The notes under the pieces were generated by a model. The model was not told where the DNA came from, searched no databases, and was given only the letters and a program-made list of their open reading frames with translations. From Thalassomonas sp. M1454 (lineage in GTDB: Bacteria > Pseudomonadota > Gammaproteobacteria > Enterobacterales > Alteromonadaceae), in the NCBI RefSeq assembly GCF_007097525.1, contig NZ_VKDD01000009.1:62001-126000 (forward strand): a stretch of 64,000 nucleotides of DNA. The letters are read 5' to 3'. Shown here one piece after another: positions 53,486-64,000 of the stretch (positions are counted from its first letter, which is position 1; the number at the start of each line of letters is the position of its first letter). The translations under genes and the position numbers were made by a program.

Positions 53486-53938
53486 ATGGAACTAGTTTAT
53501 CTGTTAGTTGGCGCAGTTATTGGTGCTATTGCAGGGTTTTTCGTAAGTAAAAAATTATCAGCATCAGAGCAAGACTATCAACGTTTAGAACAAGAAGTTT
53601 CTGAAAGTAAAACGTCTTTAGAGCAATACCAACAAGAAGTCGCTTTGCACTTAGATAATTCAGCGCAGTTATTAGAGCAAATGAATGAGACATGTAAAGT
53701 AGCCATGGAGCAAATGGAAAAAAGCACTAAGTTGCTTAATACAGCGACAGCTAAACCAAATGCTATGCCTTTCTTTTCTGCCGATACAGAAGCAAACTTA
53801 CGAGCGAATCCAAAGAAAGTGAAAGCCTCTCGTAAACGTGATGAAGAACTTGCTACTGAGCCACCTCTTGATTATTCATCAGATCCAAGCGGCCTGTTTA
53901 ATGATACGAAACAAGTTGTTACAAATAGCCCAAGCTAA
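53486..53938 (+). CDS. zapG: Cell-shape protein ZapG/YhcB (DUF1043)
   Basis: 150 residues from the ATG at 53486 (MELVYLLVGAVIGAIAGFFV), with AGGA about 9 nt upstream. One N-terminal transmembrane helix, then a coiled coil (QDYQRLEQEVSESKTSLEQY) and a disordered acidic tail. It is linked to cell envelope growth and division in E. coli. The frame is open upstream, but those starts lack support. Confidence 0.93.
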   Translation: MELVYLLVGAVIGAIAGFFVSKKLSASEQDYQRLEQEVSESKTSLEQYQQEVALHLDNSAQLLEQMNETCKVAMEQMEKSTKLLNTATAKPNAMPFFSADTEANLRANPKKVKASRKRDEELATEPPLDYSSDPSGLFNDTKQVVTNSPS

Positions 53939-54108
53939 AAATAAGCTAGTTAGGAACTTTTAATTTTTTCCTGAGTCTTTAAGTTCATAAGCATTAACGC
54001 TAATTTGTCGAAATTAGTGCCAATAGCTTCTTGAATAATTGTTATCTCGCCTATAGTTAATATTAAGCTTATAGGCGAATTAATATAACTAATTGGAGTC
54101 TCAATAAT

Positions 54109-55464
54109 ATGAAAAAAATTTCTTCATTATCTCGAGTTGCCTTAGTCGTAGGCAGCTTATCTCTTTTCCCGGCATTAGCCACTGCTGCATTACCAATGCA
54201 AGTAGATGGACAGCCATTACCTAGCCTTGCCCCTATGCTTGAATACACGACTCCAGGAGTCGTTAGTATTTCAGTAGCTGGTACTCATGAAGTAAAGCAG
54301 CAAGTTCCAGATGCATTCAAATTTTTCTTCGGCCAACGACGCGGTCAGCAACAAGCTCAAGAGCGTCCTTTTAGAGGTCTTGGCTCAGGCGTAATTATTG
54401 ACGCTAAAAATGGTTACGTCGTAACGAACAACCACGTGATTGACCAAGCTGATGAAATTCTGGTTACTTTAAAAGATGGCCGCCAAATTGAAGCAAAAAA
54501 AATTGGAACTGATGCAGCAAGTGATATTGCATTACTACAAATTAAAGCTGACGATTTAGTTGCAGTAAAGATTGCCGATTCCGACGATATTAAAGTTGGT
54601 GATTTTGCCGTTGCCATTGGCAGTCCTTTTGGCTTAGGACAAACGGTTACTTCAGGTATTGTTAGTGCATTAGGTCGAAGTGGTTTAAATATTGAAAACC
54701 TTGAAGACTTTATTCAAACCGATGCTGCAATTAACAGTGGTAACTCTGGTGGTGCATTAGTGAACCTTAGAGGTGAATTAATTGGTATCAATACCGCAAT
54801 ACTTGGCCCAAGTGGCGGCAACGTGGGTATTGGTTTTGCTATTCCAAGTAATATGATGCAAAACTTAACCAATCAAATAATTGAATTTGGCGAAGTTCGT
54901 CGAGGTGTGCTTGGCATCACCGGCAATTCAATTAACCCTGAACTTGCTAAAGCTATGGATCTTGCAACTAATCAAGGTGGCTTTGTTAGTCAAGTATCAC
55001 CGGACTCCGCAGCCGAAGAAGCAGGCATTAAAGCCGGAGACATCATAATTGCAGTTAATGGTAAAAAGGTAAAAAGCTTTAATGCCCTGCGTGGTAAAAT
55101 TGGCTCAATTGGAGCAGGTAAAAAAGTTAAAATTACTCTACTACGTGATGGTGATGAGAAAACCGTAACAGTTAAGCTGCAATCTGCTCCAGATAGCCAA
55201 GTAGCGGCTGCTAATTTACACCCTATGTTAGAAGGTGCAGAACTTAGCAACAATGAAAGCAACCAAGGTGTTGATGTAAATAACCTTGCTAGTAACTCTC
55301 CAGCAGCTTCTACTGGGCTTAAGAAAGGTGATGTTATTGCAGGAGTTAATCGCCAAAGAGTTCGTAATATTGCCGAGCTACGCAGTGCCTTAGAAGGTGT
55401 TGAAGGAGTGGTAGCTCTTAACGTTATTCGTGGCAACAGTGAATTATATTTAATGATTCGTTAA
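54109..55464 (+). CDS. degQ: Periplasmic serine protease DegQ/DegP (HtrA family)
   Basis: 451 residues. Signal peptide (VALVVGSLSLFPALATA). The trypsin-like domain has the triad His 109 (TNNHVID), Asp 139 (ASDIALLQ) and Ser 213 (GNSGGALV), followed by two PDZ domains (about 255-345 and 365-450). It degrades and refolds misfolded envelope proteins. The shorter LA loop (residues 60-90) favours DegQ over DegP, and the degS neighbour agrees. Confidence 0.95.
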   Translation: MKKISSLSRVALVVGSLSLFPALATAALPMQVDGQPLPSLAPMLEYTTPGVVSISVAGTHEVKQQVPDAFKFFFGQRRGQQQAQERPFRGLGSGVIIDAKNGYVVTNNHVIDQADEILVTLKDGRQIEAKKIGTDAASDIALLQIKADDLVAVKIADSDDIKVGDFAVAIGSPFGLGQTVTSGIVSALGRSGLNIENLEDFIQTDAAINSGNSGGALVNLRGELIGINTAILGPSGGNVGIGFAIPSNMMQNLTNQIIEFGEVRRGVLGITGNSINPELAKAMDLATNQGGFVSQVSPDSAAEEAGIKAGDIIIAVNGKKVKSFNALRGKIGSIGAGKKVKITLLRDGDEKTVTVKLQSAPDSQVAAANLHPMLEGAELSNNESNQGVDVNNLASNSPAASTGLKKGDVIAGVNRQRVRNIAELRSALEGVEGVVALNVIRGNSELYLMIR

Positions 55465-55517
55465 TAGCACTTGGCTAAGTTATTATTCAAACTGCTATAG
55501 TGTTTTTTGACTCAATC

Positions 55518-55545
55518 AAAGGCAAGTTAACCCTTGCCTTTTACT
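55518..55545 (+). terminator. Terminator after degQ
   Basis: Nine-bp stem AAAGGCAAG / CTTGCCTTT with a 6-nt loop and a modest T-rich tail. Confidence 0.75.
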
Positions 55546-55614
55546 TCTACAAATATCAAACGTTTAATGCTACCCTTTAATTACTTTAATAATAATTATC
55601 AAGTTTAAAACAAC

Positions 55615-56673
55615 GTGAAATTAATTCCTTTCCTGTCTTATGTTGTAAAAGCCGCCACCTATGGTTTATTAGCCGCAGTGGTATTATTACTTCTTGTTCC
55701 TGAAATGCGGGAAGGTACTAACCTGTCTTTAAATATTTTTGCCAAGCAGGATAATAAAGAAAAGCCTATTTCTTATGCGAATGCGGTCGTTAAAGCAGCT
55801 CCTTCTGTAGTCAATATATATTCCGAAAATTTTGAAAGCAACCCAAGATACCGCAGTCGTCCTATCCAGCGAGTTAAACTAGGCTCAGGTGTAATCATGG
55901 ATGCAAGAGGTTATATTCTTACTAACAATCATGTTGTTAAAAACGCTGACTTGATTACAGTGATTTTACAAGATAGTACTGAATTAACCGCCGAACTCAT
56001 TGGCAGCGATGAATTCACCGATTTAGCCGTGTTAAAAGTACAAGCTCAAAACTTACCAGTTATTCCAATCGACGAAAACTTAACACCTCTAGTTGGCGAT
56101 GTAGTTTTAGCCATAGGTAACCCGTTAAATCTTGGGCAAACCATAACCCAAGGCATAATTAGCGCAACAGGTCGAAATGGTTTAAGTAGCAACAGCTACC
56201 GTGAGTTTTTACAAATGGATGCTGCGATTAATGATGGTAATTCAGGTGGCGCTGTAGTCAATAGTAACGGCGATTTGGTGGGCATATCTACCGCTCAGTT
56301 TAACCGTTCAAATCAAAAAGAAAATATTCAAGGCATCTTTTTTGCCATTCCATATAAACTTGCAGCCAACGTTATGCAGCAGTTGATCAGCAATGGTCGA
56401 GTAACTCGAGGCTGGTTAGGCGTAAGTGCCCAGCGTTATAACAGGCAATTAAAAGGCTTAGTTATTGATGAAATAACCCCGCAAGGACCTGCTGATAATG
56501 CCGGTTTAATAAAAGGCGATGTCATTTATAAAATTGCTGATACCAATATAGTAAGTATTAACCAAGCTTTAGATATTATCGCAGAAACCAAACCAAACTC
56601 TGTGTTACAACTTAGTTTAATTAGAAACAATAGTCGTATGACACTAGATGTGACAATTGGTGAAATAAATTAG
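55615..56673 (+). CDS. degS: Site-1 protease DegS of the sigma-E pathway
   Basis: 352 residues, GTG start. Anchored by an N-terminal helix (AATYGLLAAVVLLLLV); protease domain with His 106, Asp 137 and Ser 210 (INDGNSGGAVV) and a single C-terminal PDZ domain that senses unassembled porin tails. It cuts RseA to release sigma E. It follows degQ, as in most gammaproteobacteria. Confidence 0.96.
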   Translation: MKLIPFLSYVVKAATYGLLAAVVLLLLVPEMREGTNLSLNIFAKQDNKEKPISYANAVVKAAPSVVNIYSENFESNPRYRSRPIQRVKLGSGVIMDARGYILTNNHVVKNADLITVILQDSTELTAELIGSDEFTDLAVLKVQAQNLPVIPIDENLTPLVGDVVLAIGNPLNLGQTITQGIISATGRNGLSSNSYREFLQMDAAINDGNSGGAVVNSNGDLVGISTAQFNRSNQKENIQGIFFAIPYKLAANVMQQLISNGRVTRGWLGVSAQRYNRQLKGLVIDEITPQGPADNAGLIKGDVIYKIADTNIVSINQALDIIAETKPNSVLQLSLIRNNSRMTLDVTIGEIN

Positions 56674-56690
56674 CCCATTTATTCAAAGTA

Positions 56691-56727
56691 AAAGGGGGAA
56701 TATTATTGCTAATATTCCCCCTTTATC
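56691..56727. terminator. Bidirectional terminator between degS and murA
   Basis: Fifteen-bp stem AAAGGGGGAATATTA / TAATATTCCCCCTTT with a 4-nt loop, placed between convergent genes. Confidence 0.93.
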
Positions 56728-56741
56728 GTTGTAAACTCAGA

Positions 56742-58019
<1,278 letters not shown>

Positions 58020-58042
58020 TTATTAATTATTTGTTATGAAGG

Positions 58043-58291
58043 TTAGTTAAACATTTTGTCACGTTGCCATTGGGCATTAGTGAATGTTTTAATCGTTACA
58101 GCGTGAATCACCCCTTGGTTAATTACATCGGCTAGCGGTGCATAAATCAGCTGTTGTCTTTTTACGCGACTTAGATCTGCAAATACATCAGAAACTGCTT
58201 TGATCGTACATTGCGAGCCATCAAAAGTTACGTGTAATTCATCCAAAGTTAACGCTTGTTTGAGAATATTTTCGATCTCAGTTACGTCCAC
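58043..58291 (-). CDS. ibaG: BolA-family protein IbaG
   Basis: 82 residues. BolA fold with the conserved histidine in GVIHAVTIKTFT. Binds monothiol glutaredoxin/Fe-S clusters in relatives and is linked to acid stress and cell shape. It lies between mlaB and murA, as in E. coli. Confidence 0.95.
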   Translation of the reverse strand: MDVTEIENILKQALTLDELHVTFDGSQCTIKAVSDVFADLSRVKRQQLIYAPLADVINQGVIHAVTIKTFTNAQWQRDKMFN

Positions 58292-58306
58292 AGTATTTCT
58301 CCAGTT

Positions 58307-58618
58307 TTATGATTTGGTTGTCATCGACAAAAATGAGTCGACATGACTTAATTTGGCAAGTTTAACCAATTCAGCGGGTGCTTGTGAATAAGTTAATTCA
58401 ATTTGTTGTAATTTGGCATATTCAATCAGAGTAAGTAACCAAGCTAAACCTGCAGTATCTACTTTACTTAGATGAGTCAAATCAATTGACTGTGTAGTAT
58501 TACCTGCCAATACAGAAAAATATTTTTGCTGTCGGCCAGAGATAGTATGTCTGGTTAATTCACCAACAATTTGCCAATTTTGTTCATCTATATTTTTTAA
58601 CTCAAAGCTATTGGCCAA
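58307..58618 (-). CDS. mlaB: STAS-domain protein MlaB
   Basis: 103 residues. Cytoplasmic STAS subunit of the MlaFEDB phospholipid transporter, which binds MlaF and stimulates its ATPase. Motif SIDLTHLSKVDTAGLAWLLTLIEYA fits the STAS loop. Starts 2 bp after the mlaC stop. Confidence 0.92.
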   Translation of the reverse strand: MANSFELKNIDEQNWQIVGELTRHTISGRQQKYFSVLAGNTTQSIDLTHLSKVDTAGLAWLLTLIEYAKLQQIELTYSQAPAELVKLAKLSHVDSFLSMTTKS

Positions 58619-58620
58619 AA

Positions 58621-59316
58621 TTACTCACCTGTACCTTGTTCTTGAATTTTCGCTTTTACATCTTCATCGTTCTTAAATACGATTTTACGTTCACTTTTTT
58701 CTTTCAACATTTGAGTAACTTTCGGCACACCGTTTTGCGCTAATATGCTTCTTAACTCTTTCTGTTTAGCATCAAGTAAACTTATGCCTTCTGCGACTAA
58801 ATCAAAGGCTAACCAGTCATAATGAGAAACTTTTCCTTGCTCATCTTTTTGCGCAAATTTACGTACCTTAAATTTAATGTTAATAGGCGGACCATCGCCA
58901 TTCATTATATCAACACCAACTAATAGGATTTTTTCTTTATCTATTGGTTTAGCCGGTTCAAAAATTACTTCTTGCTGTTCATATAAAGTAAAAACTTGCG
59001 CATAAGATGTTATTAAATAGCTATTAAATGCTTCAAGAAATTCTAAGATTTCGTCTCTTGATGCTTTCTTACGGTAATTTCCTAACACCTTTAAGCCAGC
59101 GTATTTATAAGACACATATGGCATTAGTTCTTCACGCACAATGTCTTTTAATATCTCTGGATTTTTTTTAATCTCAGCTTCTTCTCGAGCAAAACGATCA
59201 AAGGTAATTTGAGCTGCTTCTTCAATCATTTTATATGGGTTTTCTTTACTTACCTCACTGGCAAAAGCCGAAGTAGTAAAGGACAGCATGAACACAATAG
59301 CTAATAATTTTTGCAT
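58621..59316 (-). CDS. mlaC: Phospholipid-binding protein MlaC
   Basis: 231 residues from the ATG at 59316 (MQKLLAIVFMLSFTTSAFAS), with AGAGAAG ahead and a signal peptide; the longer frame upstream is not used. Periplasmic carrier that moves phospholipids between the outer-membrane MlaA-porin complex and MlaFEDB. Family motifs LMPYVSYKYAGLKVLG and HYDWLAFDLVAEGISLLDAKQKE. Confidence 0.95.
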   Translation of the reverse strand: MQKLLAIVFMLSFTTSAFASEVSKENPYKMIEEAAQITFDRFAREEAEIKKNPEILKDIVREELMPYVSYKYAGLKVLGNYRKKASRDEILEFLEAFNSYLITSYAQVFTLYEQQEVIFEPAKPIDKEKILLVGVDIMNGDGPPINIKFKVRKFAQKDEQGKVSHYDWLAFDLVAEGISLLDAKQKELRSILAQNGVPKVTQMLKEKSERKIVFKNDEDVKAKIQEQGTGE

Positions 59317-59365
59317 AAACTTCTCTAAAATAATAACGATAAAACCACATCTAAAACTTTTATGG

Positions 59366-59839
59366 TTAATCTTCTGATTGGCTAAATAAGAATTGACCAA
59401 TTAACTCTTCAAGCACTATTGCTGGTTTTGTATCTTCAATAAAATCACCTGGTTGTAAAATTTCTATGCCTAACTCTTCATCCATAAAGCCAGGATCTAA
59501 ACCTACATATTGCTCACCAAGCAAGCCTGCTGTAAGGATAGATAATGATGATGTTTCTGCAAAGTTATCAAATTCAACAAAAATATCTAGGGTAATAATA
59601 GGAGTGTAATGTTGTTTATCTAAATGAATATTAGAAATTCTACCAACTACTACACCACCAACTTTAACCGGCGAGCGTACCTTTAAACCACCAATATTAT
59701 CAAACTTAGCATAAAGCTGATAAGTATCCCCACTCCCTTGTAACCCTGAGTCTGCAACCTTTAATGCTAAACCAAGAAATGCCGCAATCCCTAGCGCAAC
59801 AAAAATACCAACCATAAATTCTATTTTTTTCGACAACAT
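59366..59839 (-). CDS. mlaD: MCE-domain protein MlaD
   Basis: 157 residues. N-terminal membrane anchor (VGIFVALGIAAFLGLALKV) and one MCE domain (YQLYAKFDNIGGLKVRSPVKVGGVVVG; LLGEQYVGLDPG). Forms the hexameric lipid-conducting ring of MlaFEDB in the periplasm. An 88-bp gap with a hairpin separates it from mlaE. Confidence 0.96.
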   Translation of the reverse strand: MLSKKIEFMVGIFVALGIAAFLGLALKVADSGLQGSGDTYQLYAKFDNIGGLKVRSPVKVGGVVVGRISNIHLDKQHYTPIITLDIFVEFDNFAETSSLSILTAGLLGEQYVGLDPGFMDEELGIEILQPGDFIEDTKPAIVLEELIGQFLFSQSED

Positions 59840-59875
59840 GTCAAACCACCAATACTTATTTTATTTGTATTTGTT

Positions 59876-59898
59876 TAACAGGTTATAAAGACCTGTTA
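59876..59898 (-). other. Hairpin inside the mla operon between mlaE and mlaD
   Basis: Eight-bp stem TAACAGGT / ACCTGTTA with a 7-nt loop and no T-run. It may be a processing or attenuation site in an otherwise compact operon. Confidence 0.5.
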
Positions 59899-59927
59899 AA
59901 TCTAATTTTAGTTCAAATTAATTAAAA

Positions 59928-60701
59928 TTACGTAAACATTAAAGCTGTAAGAATAAAATCTAGCCCTAACACTAATAATGACGCTTGTACTACCGAAGAG
60001 GTGGTAGCTCGACTGATACCTTCAGAGGTTGGTACACAATCATAACCTTTGTATACAGCAATCCAAGTAACCACAAAGGCAAACACTAAACTCTTGATGC
60101 CACCTTTAATAATATCTTCCATATCAACATCGGCTTGCATAACAGACCAGAATGTACCTTGGTCGACACCTAACCATTCAACGCCAACCAAGTGTGCACC
60201 AATGATGCCTAACATCGAAAATATCGCAGCTAGAATTGGCATACTAAAAAAGCCCGCCCAAAACCTAGGCGCAATCACTCGTCTTAGTGGATCTACTGCC
60301 ATCATTTCTAAACTTGATAACTGCTCGGTTGCCTTCATTAAGCCAATTTCAGCGGTAAGTGCAGAGCCTGCACGTCCGGCAAACAGTAAAGCGGTAACTA
60401 CCGGGCCTAGCTCTCTTAGTAAAGCAAGCGCGACCATAGGGCCTAAACTACCCTCAGCGCCATAATCAACCAGTACTGTGTATCCTTGTAAGGCAAGCAC
60501 CATACCGATAAATGTCCCTGACACCATAATGATGATAAGTGACAAAACGCCAACAGAATAGACCTGCTGAATAAATAGTGGCATGCCTTTGCGAATATTG
60601 GGGATATGTGAAATGGCAGAGCCTAACACTAAGGCTGCTCGTCCTAAGCCAGCAATAATATTAATTGTGGTTCGACCTAACCATTGAATTTTATCTAGCA
60701 C
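59928..60701 (-). CDS. mlaE: ABC permease MlaE
   Basis: 257 residues with about five membrane helices and the permease signature ([48 protein letters not shown]). Membrane subunit of MlaFEDB. Its start overlaps the mlaF stop by one base. Confidence 0.97.
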   Translation of the reverse strand: MLDKIQWLGRTTINIIAGLGRAALVLGSAISHIPNIRKGMPLFIQQVYSVGVLSLIIIMVSGTFIGMVLALQGYTVLVDYGAEGSLGPMVALALLRELGPVVTALLFAGRAGSALTAEIGLMKATEQLSSLEMMAVDPLRRVIAPRFWAGFFSMPILAAIFSMLGIIGAHLVGVEWLGVDQGTFWSVMQADVDMEDIIKGGIKSLVFAFVVTWIAVYKGYDCVPTSEGISRATTSSVVQASLLVLGLDFILTALMFT

Positions 60702-61504
60702 TAGGATTTTCCTCCTAACAACTCAGCCTGATAATCTTTAGCTGGAAAATGAAATGGTACCGGGCCGTCATGTTCACCTTTGATGAACTGTTGAACTAAC
60801 TTAGAGTCTTGCTTGACGATTTCTTCAGGGGTGCCCTGACCTATAATTTTTTGTTCCGCAACAATATAAATATAATCGGCAATACTCATCACCTCAGGAA
60901 CATCATGGGAGACGACGACAGAAGTTAAGCCTAGGGCATCATTTAAATCACGTATTAAACGGACAATAACTCCCATCGAAATAGGATCTTGGCCAGCAAA
61001 AGGCTCATCATACATAATCAATTCAGGATCTAGTGCTATCGCTCGCGCTAATGCAGCTCGTCTTGCCATACCACCTGATAGCTCGCTGGGTTTTAAATGC
61101 ATAGCACCTCGTAAACCAACGACTTCAAGTTTCATCATCACCATCTTTTCAATGATATCTTCTGGAAGTTTGCTGTGCTCACGAATAGGAAAGGCAACAT
61201 TTTCATATACGCTCATATCGGTAAATAATGCCCCGGATTGAAACAGCATACTTATGCGTTTGCGTACTTCATAAAGTGCATTTCGAGAGAGTTCAGGAAT
61301 GTTATGGCCAGCAAATAAGATCTCACCACTTTGTGGCTTTAACTGCCCCCCCATAAGACGAAGTAGTGTTGTTTTACCTATACCACTTGGCCCCATGATT
61401 GCTGTGACCTTACCTTTTGGTATAGACAAACTAATGCCATCATAGATACAGCGCTCTTCCCTGTTAAAGGTGAGATTTTTAATTTCGACTAAATTTTCTG
61501 ACAT
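60701..61504 (-). CDS. mlaF: ABC ATPase MlaF
   Basis: 267 residues. Walker [10 protein letters not shown], signature ELSGGMARR, Walker [13 protein letters not shown] and H-loop VSHD. Powers phospholipid movement across the envelope. First gene of mlaFEDCB-ibaG-murA. Confidence 0.97.
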   Translation of the reverse strand: MSENLVEIKNLTFNREERCIYDGISLSIPKGKVTAIMGPSGIGKTTLLRLMGGQLKPQSGEILFAGHNIPELSRNALYEVRKRISMLFQSGALFTDMSVYENVAFPIREHSKLPEDIIEKMVMMKLEVVGLRGAMHLKPSELSGGMARRAALARAIALDPELIMYDEPFAGQDPISMGVIVRLIRDLNDALGLTSVVVSHDVPEVMSIADYIYIVAEQKIIGQGTPEEIVKQDSKLVQQFIKGEHDGPVPFHFPAKDYQAELLGGKS

Positions 61505-61708
61505 AAAGTATTGAGAATAAACATCATTTAATAGTTATTATAAAATAAAGTTTACCTGACCCTGAATTTAACTGCATTATAAAATAGTAAATTTTTGTGT
61601 ATAAGATAGATATAGTTAGTAATTACCTAGTTATCAGAATTACTTTTGCTAAGAATAGGCTAAATTTGCAACATTATTAAGTAAAACAACAATTAATTTA
61701 AAACATAA
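61505..61708. other. Upstream region of mlaF
   Basis: AT-rich gap that must hold the mla promoter. No convincing -10/-35 pair or coding frame was found. Confidence 0.35.
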
Positions 61709-61738
61709 AAAAAACCGATAGCAAGCTATCGGTTTTTT
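61709..61738 (-). terminator. Terminator of the Tsx/OmpK-type porin gene
   Basis: Stem ACCGATAGC / GCTATCGGT extended by A-T pairs, AA loop, T-runs on both strands, about 60 bp past the stop at 61801. Confidence 0.9.
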
Positions 61739-61800
61739 ATTGTCATCGTTTTGCTTAATACTATTAAGTTTAATCAACCCAACATTTAGCAAATATCGAA

Positions 61801-62580
61801 TTATAAATGGATACCAATGCGGAATATAATCGCATCACCGTAACCATCTACACCAAGTTTATTCTTAAAGTAACGGTATTGAATACCAGTATAAATTTTA
61901 TCTGTTATGTCATACCAAATCGCAGCACCACCATTAATACCAGTTTCACTGTACTGTAAATCGGAATAATCATCGTTACGAGCAAACTCGATTTCATTCC
62001 AGTTGGTTAACATGAACTTTTGCTCACCAATTTTAAAGTTCCAACCAAGGTTCCAACCAAGCATACCACCATTTTGGCCATCTATATCGTCGTAACCCGT
62101 TTCACCTGATTGACCTGATTTAACAAAATGAGCACCAAGGTAAGGTTTAAACCAGAAATTTTCAGAAGCCCAACCAATATAACCAATACCCAATACTGTA
62201 TTTTGTTCATCCAAAGATGACATACCAGAGTCAGAGTAATCATATACTTGACCGTAAGCGGTTATATTGCCAGCAACTTTATAGTGCGCATTAACTTTAA
62301 TCGCACTTGAGCGTAGGCTCGAACTCATATTTACTTTTTCAAGCTCATAAAAACCATACATTTCACCCCATGAAAAGCCAGCTCCAGCTTCTAAGCCTAG
62401 AGTAACATGGTCATCACGAGTTTCACTGACATCTTTTACACCGCCAGTCCAGCCCTCATCACCATTGGTCCAAGACAGGTAATCAGTGTAAGCATTGGCA
62501 AAGCCATATAAATATTCAGCTCGTGCACTTGTTGTTACTAACAATGAAGAGCAAATTAAAGCAATTATTAGGTTACGCAT
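61801..62580 (-). CDS. Outer-membrane channel of the Tsx/OmpK family
   Basis: 259 residues. Signal peptide (LIIALICSSLLVTTSARA) and a beta-barrel pattern starting EYLYGFANAYTDYLSW and ending with the terminal strand IIFRIGIHL. Family members take up nucleosides (Tsx) or serve as phage receptors (OmpK). Inserted between mlaF and the yrbG-type gene, which are neighbours in E. coli. Confidence 0.88.
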   Translation of the reverse strand: MRNLIIALICSSLLVTTSARAEYLYGFANAYTDYLSWTNGDEGWTGGVKDVSETRDDHVTLGLEAGAGFSWGEMYGFYELEKVNMSSSLRSSAIKVNAHYKVAGNITAYGQVYDYSDSGMSSLDEQNTVLGIGYIGWASENFWFKPYLGAHFVKSGQSGETGYDDIDGQNGGMLGWNLGWNFKIGEQKFMLTNWNEIEFARNDDYSDLQYSETGINGGAAIWYDITDKIYTGIQYRYFKNKLGVDGYGDAIIFRIGIHL

Positions 62581-63029
62581 TTATATTCCAATAAAGTAGT
62601 GGTTGTAGTGTTTAATTAATCAACACCATGATTAAATTTGGCGCTTATTGTAAATAGCAAAAATTATAATTCAGCAATGATTAGTTACAGCTAGGTTAAA
62701 TAATGTAACCAGAACAAAGTAAAACTTTTGATGCTAAATTTTTCTTATTAAATACAACGAGCTAAGCAAACGCTTCGATTACAAAATCAAACACAAATCG
62801 CGATTTTATTAAATTACCATTTATCAATAATAAATAACTTGAATAATAAATATTAGCACATGGAAAATAGCTGATTAATTGTGCACATAGGAGTTAATTA
62901 ATTCATTGTTTTAAATTTTTCATCACAAACATACGTTTAGGGCTTTTAATTTAATGATTTAAGGGCGACAATTTAGGTATACCCGTTACTTTTCAAAAAA
63001 TAGGTATGAAAATCTCTTAAGGGTCATAA
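62581..63029. other. 449-bp gap between divergent porin and exchanger genes
   Basis: Very AT-rich. It presumably contains both promoters. I found no coding frame, RNA gene or convincing regulator site. Confidence 0.4.
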
Positions 63030-64000
63030 ATGTTTATCGAAATTATAATTTTAATCTTGTCACTCGTCGCCTTGATTTGGAGCGCTGACAAATTTGTATT
63101 TGGTGCGGCAGCCGTTGCCAGAAACTTTGGTATCGCGCCTATTATTATCGGTCTTACTATAGTTGCCATGGGCTCTTCCGCACCTGAAATGCTTGTTGCG
63201 GCAACAGCGTCTATCAATGGAGCACCCAATACAGCCATAGGTAATGTCATTGGCTCAAATATTACCAATATAGCTTTAGTCTTAGGTTTAACCGCCCTAT
63301 TTAAACCTCTAATGGTATCGTCAGCAACGATAAAACGTGAAATGCCATTGCTGTTATTGGTTACCATAGTGGCAAGTTGGATGCTTTATGATTTAAATTT
63401 GAGTTTTACTGAAGGACTTATACTAATTATCGCTTTTGGTATATTTATCATTAGCTTACTTTTGATATCTCTAAAACAAAGTAAAGATCAAAACAATCCA
63501 GACCCTATGTTAATTGAAGCTGAATCTGAAATACCAGAAGGCGTTTCGACCCCTGTGGCTGTTTTTTGGCTAATCATAGGTATGGTATTATTACCTCTTA
63601 GCTCGCATTTTTTAGTCGACTCAGCAACATTTATAGCGAAAGCATTTGGTATTAGCGATTTAGTTATTGGCTTGACTATAATAGCAATAGGCACCAGCCT
63701 ACCAGAGCTTGCAGCCAGTATTATGAGTTTGGTAAAAAAAGAAGATGATCTGGCTATAGGTAATATCATTGGTTCGAACATATTTAATATTTTGGCCGTA
63801 CTAGCATTGCCAGGACTTATTTCTCCTGGGGCTGTAGATAGCCAAGTTGCCAGCCGAGATATTCCTTATATGTTAGGCTTAACAATTATTTTCTTATTAT
63901 TATGTTTTAGCCGTAGAATAGGCTTTAGAATTACCCGCCTAAAAGGCGCTGTTTTATTTATTGCTTTTATTGCTTATCAATATTTAATTTTCAGTCAGAT
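63030..64000 (+). CDS. yrbG: CaCA-family Ca2+/Na+ exchanger, YrbG type (3' end outside window)
   Basis: 323 residues visible from the ATG at 63030 to the window end, and the frame is still open; the E. coli family member is about 325 residues, so only the tail is missing. About ten membrane helices. Both alpha repeats are clear: GSSAPEMLVAATAS with GNVIGSNITNI, and GTSLPELAASIMS with GNIIGSNIFNI. Inner-membrane exchange of cations, most likely Ca2+ for Na+. It is beside the mla operon in many relatives, but here divergent with a porin between. Confidence 0.93.
   Translation, partial: MFIEIIILILSLVALIWSADKFVFGAAAVARNFGIAPIIIGLTIVAMGSSAPEMLVAATASINGAPNTAIGNVIGSNITNIALVLGLTALFKPLMVSSATIKREMPLLLLVTIVASWMLYDLNLSFTEGLILIIAFGIFIISLLLISLKQSKDQNNPDPMLIEAESEIPEGVSTPVAVFWLIIGMVLLPLSSHFLVDSATFIAKAFGISDLVIGLTIIAIGTSLPELAASIMSLVKKEDDLAIGNIIGSNIFNILAVLALPGLISPGAVDSQVASRDIPYMLGLTIIFLLLCFSRRIGFRITRLKGAVLFIAFIAYQYLIFSQ

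Noticed and set aside
63017-63781. Two minus-strand frames near the window end
   Set aside because: Antisense to the clear CaCA exchanger whose open frame runs off the window.

Overview
The window is an AT-rich chromosome segment of a marine gammaproteobacterium. Gene order and protein sequences suggest the order Alteromonadales, most likely a Colwelliaceae-type organism (Colwellia or Thalassotalea). This is inferred from gene neighbourhoods shared with E. coli and other gammaproteobacteria (rnpB-rsmI-lpoA-yraN-diaA-dolP; sspB-sspA-petCBA-rpsI-rplM-zapE-zapG-degQ-degS; murA-ibaG-mlaBCDEF) and from low GC. No database search was possible.

Layout. (1) 1-15.7 kb, chromosome: the 3' part of pgi, a 1695-residue hybrid sensor kinase, an ACT-domain malic enzyme, a secreted S9 peptidase, a 1445-residue secreted di-heme cytochrome/beta-propeller/PKD protein, and a small secreted propeller-like protein. 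(2) 15.7-41.3 kb, an integrated element of about 25.4 kb inserted in the RNase P RNA gene rnpB. A perfect 205-bp direct repeat of the rnpB 3' end (15726-15930 and 41096-41300) bounds it, and a tyrosine integrase lies directly inside the right end. (3) 41.5-64 kb, conserved housekeeping chromosome: a GST, rsmI-lpoA-yraN-diaA-dolP, sspBA, the cytochrome bc1 operon, rpsI-rplM, zapE, zapG, degQ, degS, murA, ibaG, the mla phospholipid-transport operon, a Tsx/OmpK-type porin and a yrbG-type Ca/Na exchanger cut by the window end.

The element carries, left to right: a peptide-export cassette (HlyD-type adaptor, a 40-codon double-glycine-leader peptide gene, and an ABC transporter with a C39 leader peptidase); a DUF2787/RadC-like/serine-recombinase block with two unrecognised hydrophobic proteins; a PHP-plus-SMC-like ATPase; an NYN ribonuclease-like protein; an XRE-type regulator followed by a 30-residue Gly/Pro/Asn-rich peptide; a lipoprotein; an oxidoreductase set (ABM monooxygenase, zinc-type alcohol dehydrogenase, divergent LysR); a TOPRIM primase/ATPase preceded by three tiny overlapping genes; a PUA/EVE-like plus PD-(D/E)XK nuclease; a DUF927 ATPase; unknown proteins; and the integrase. 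It has replication and integration genes but no visible relaxase, conjugation or virion genes, so it looks like a mobilisable or satellite-like island carrying competition and defence cargo.

The points most worth following up are: the rnpB insertion, which moved the native rnpB terminator 25 kb away and put the integrase gene directly downstream of rnpB; the unannotated microcin-like peptide with its own dedicated exporter; the three-gene micro-ORF cascade before the primase; the two candidate defence proteins; and a roughly 165-bp sequence present twice inside the element.
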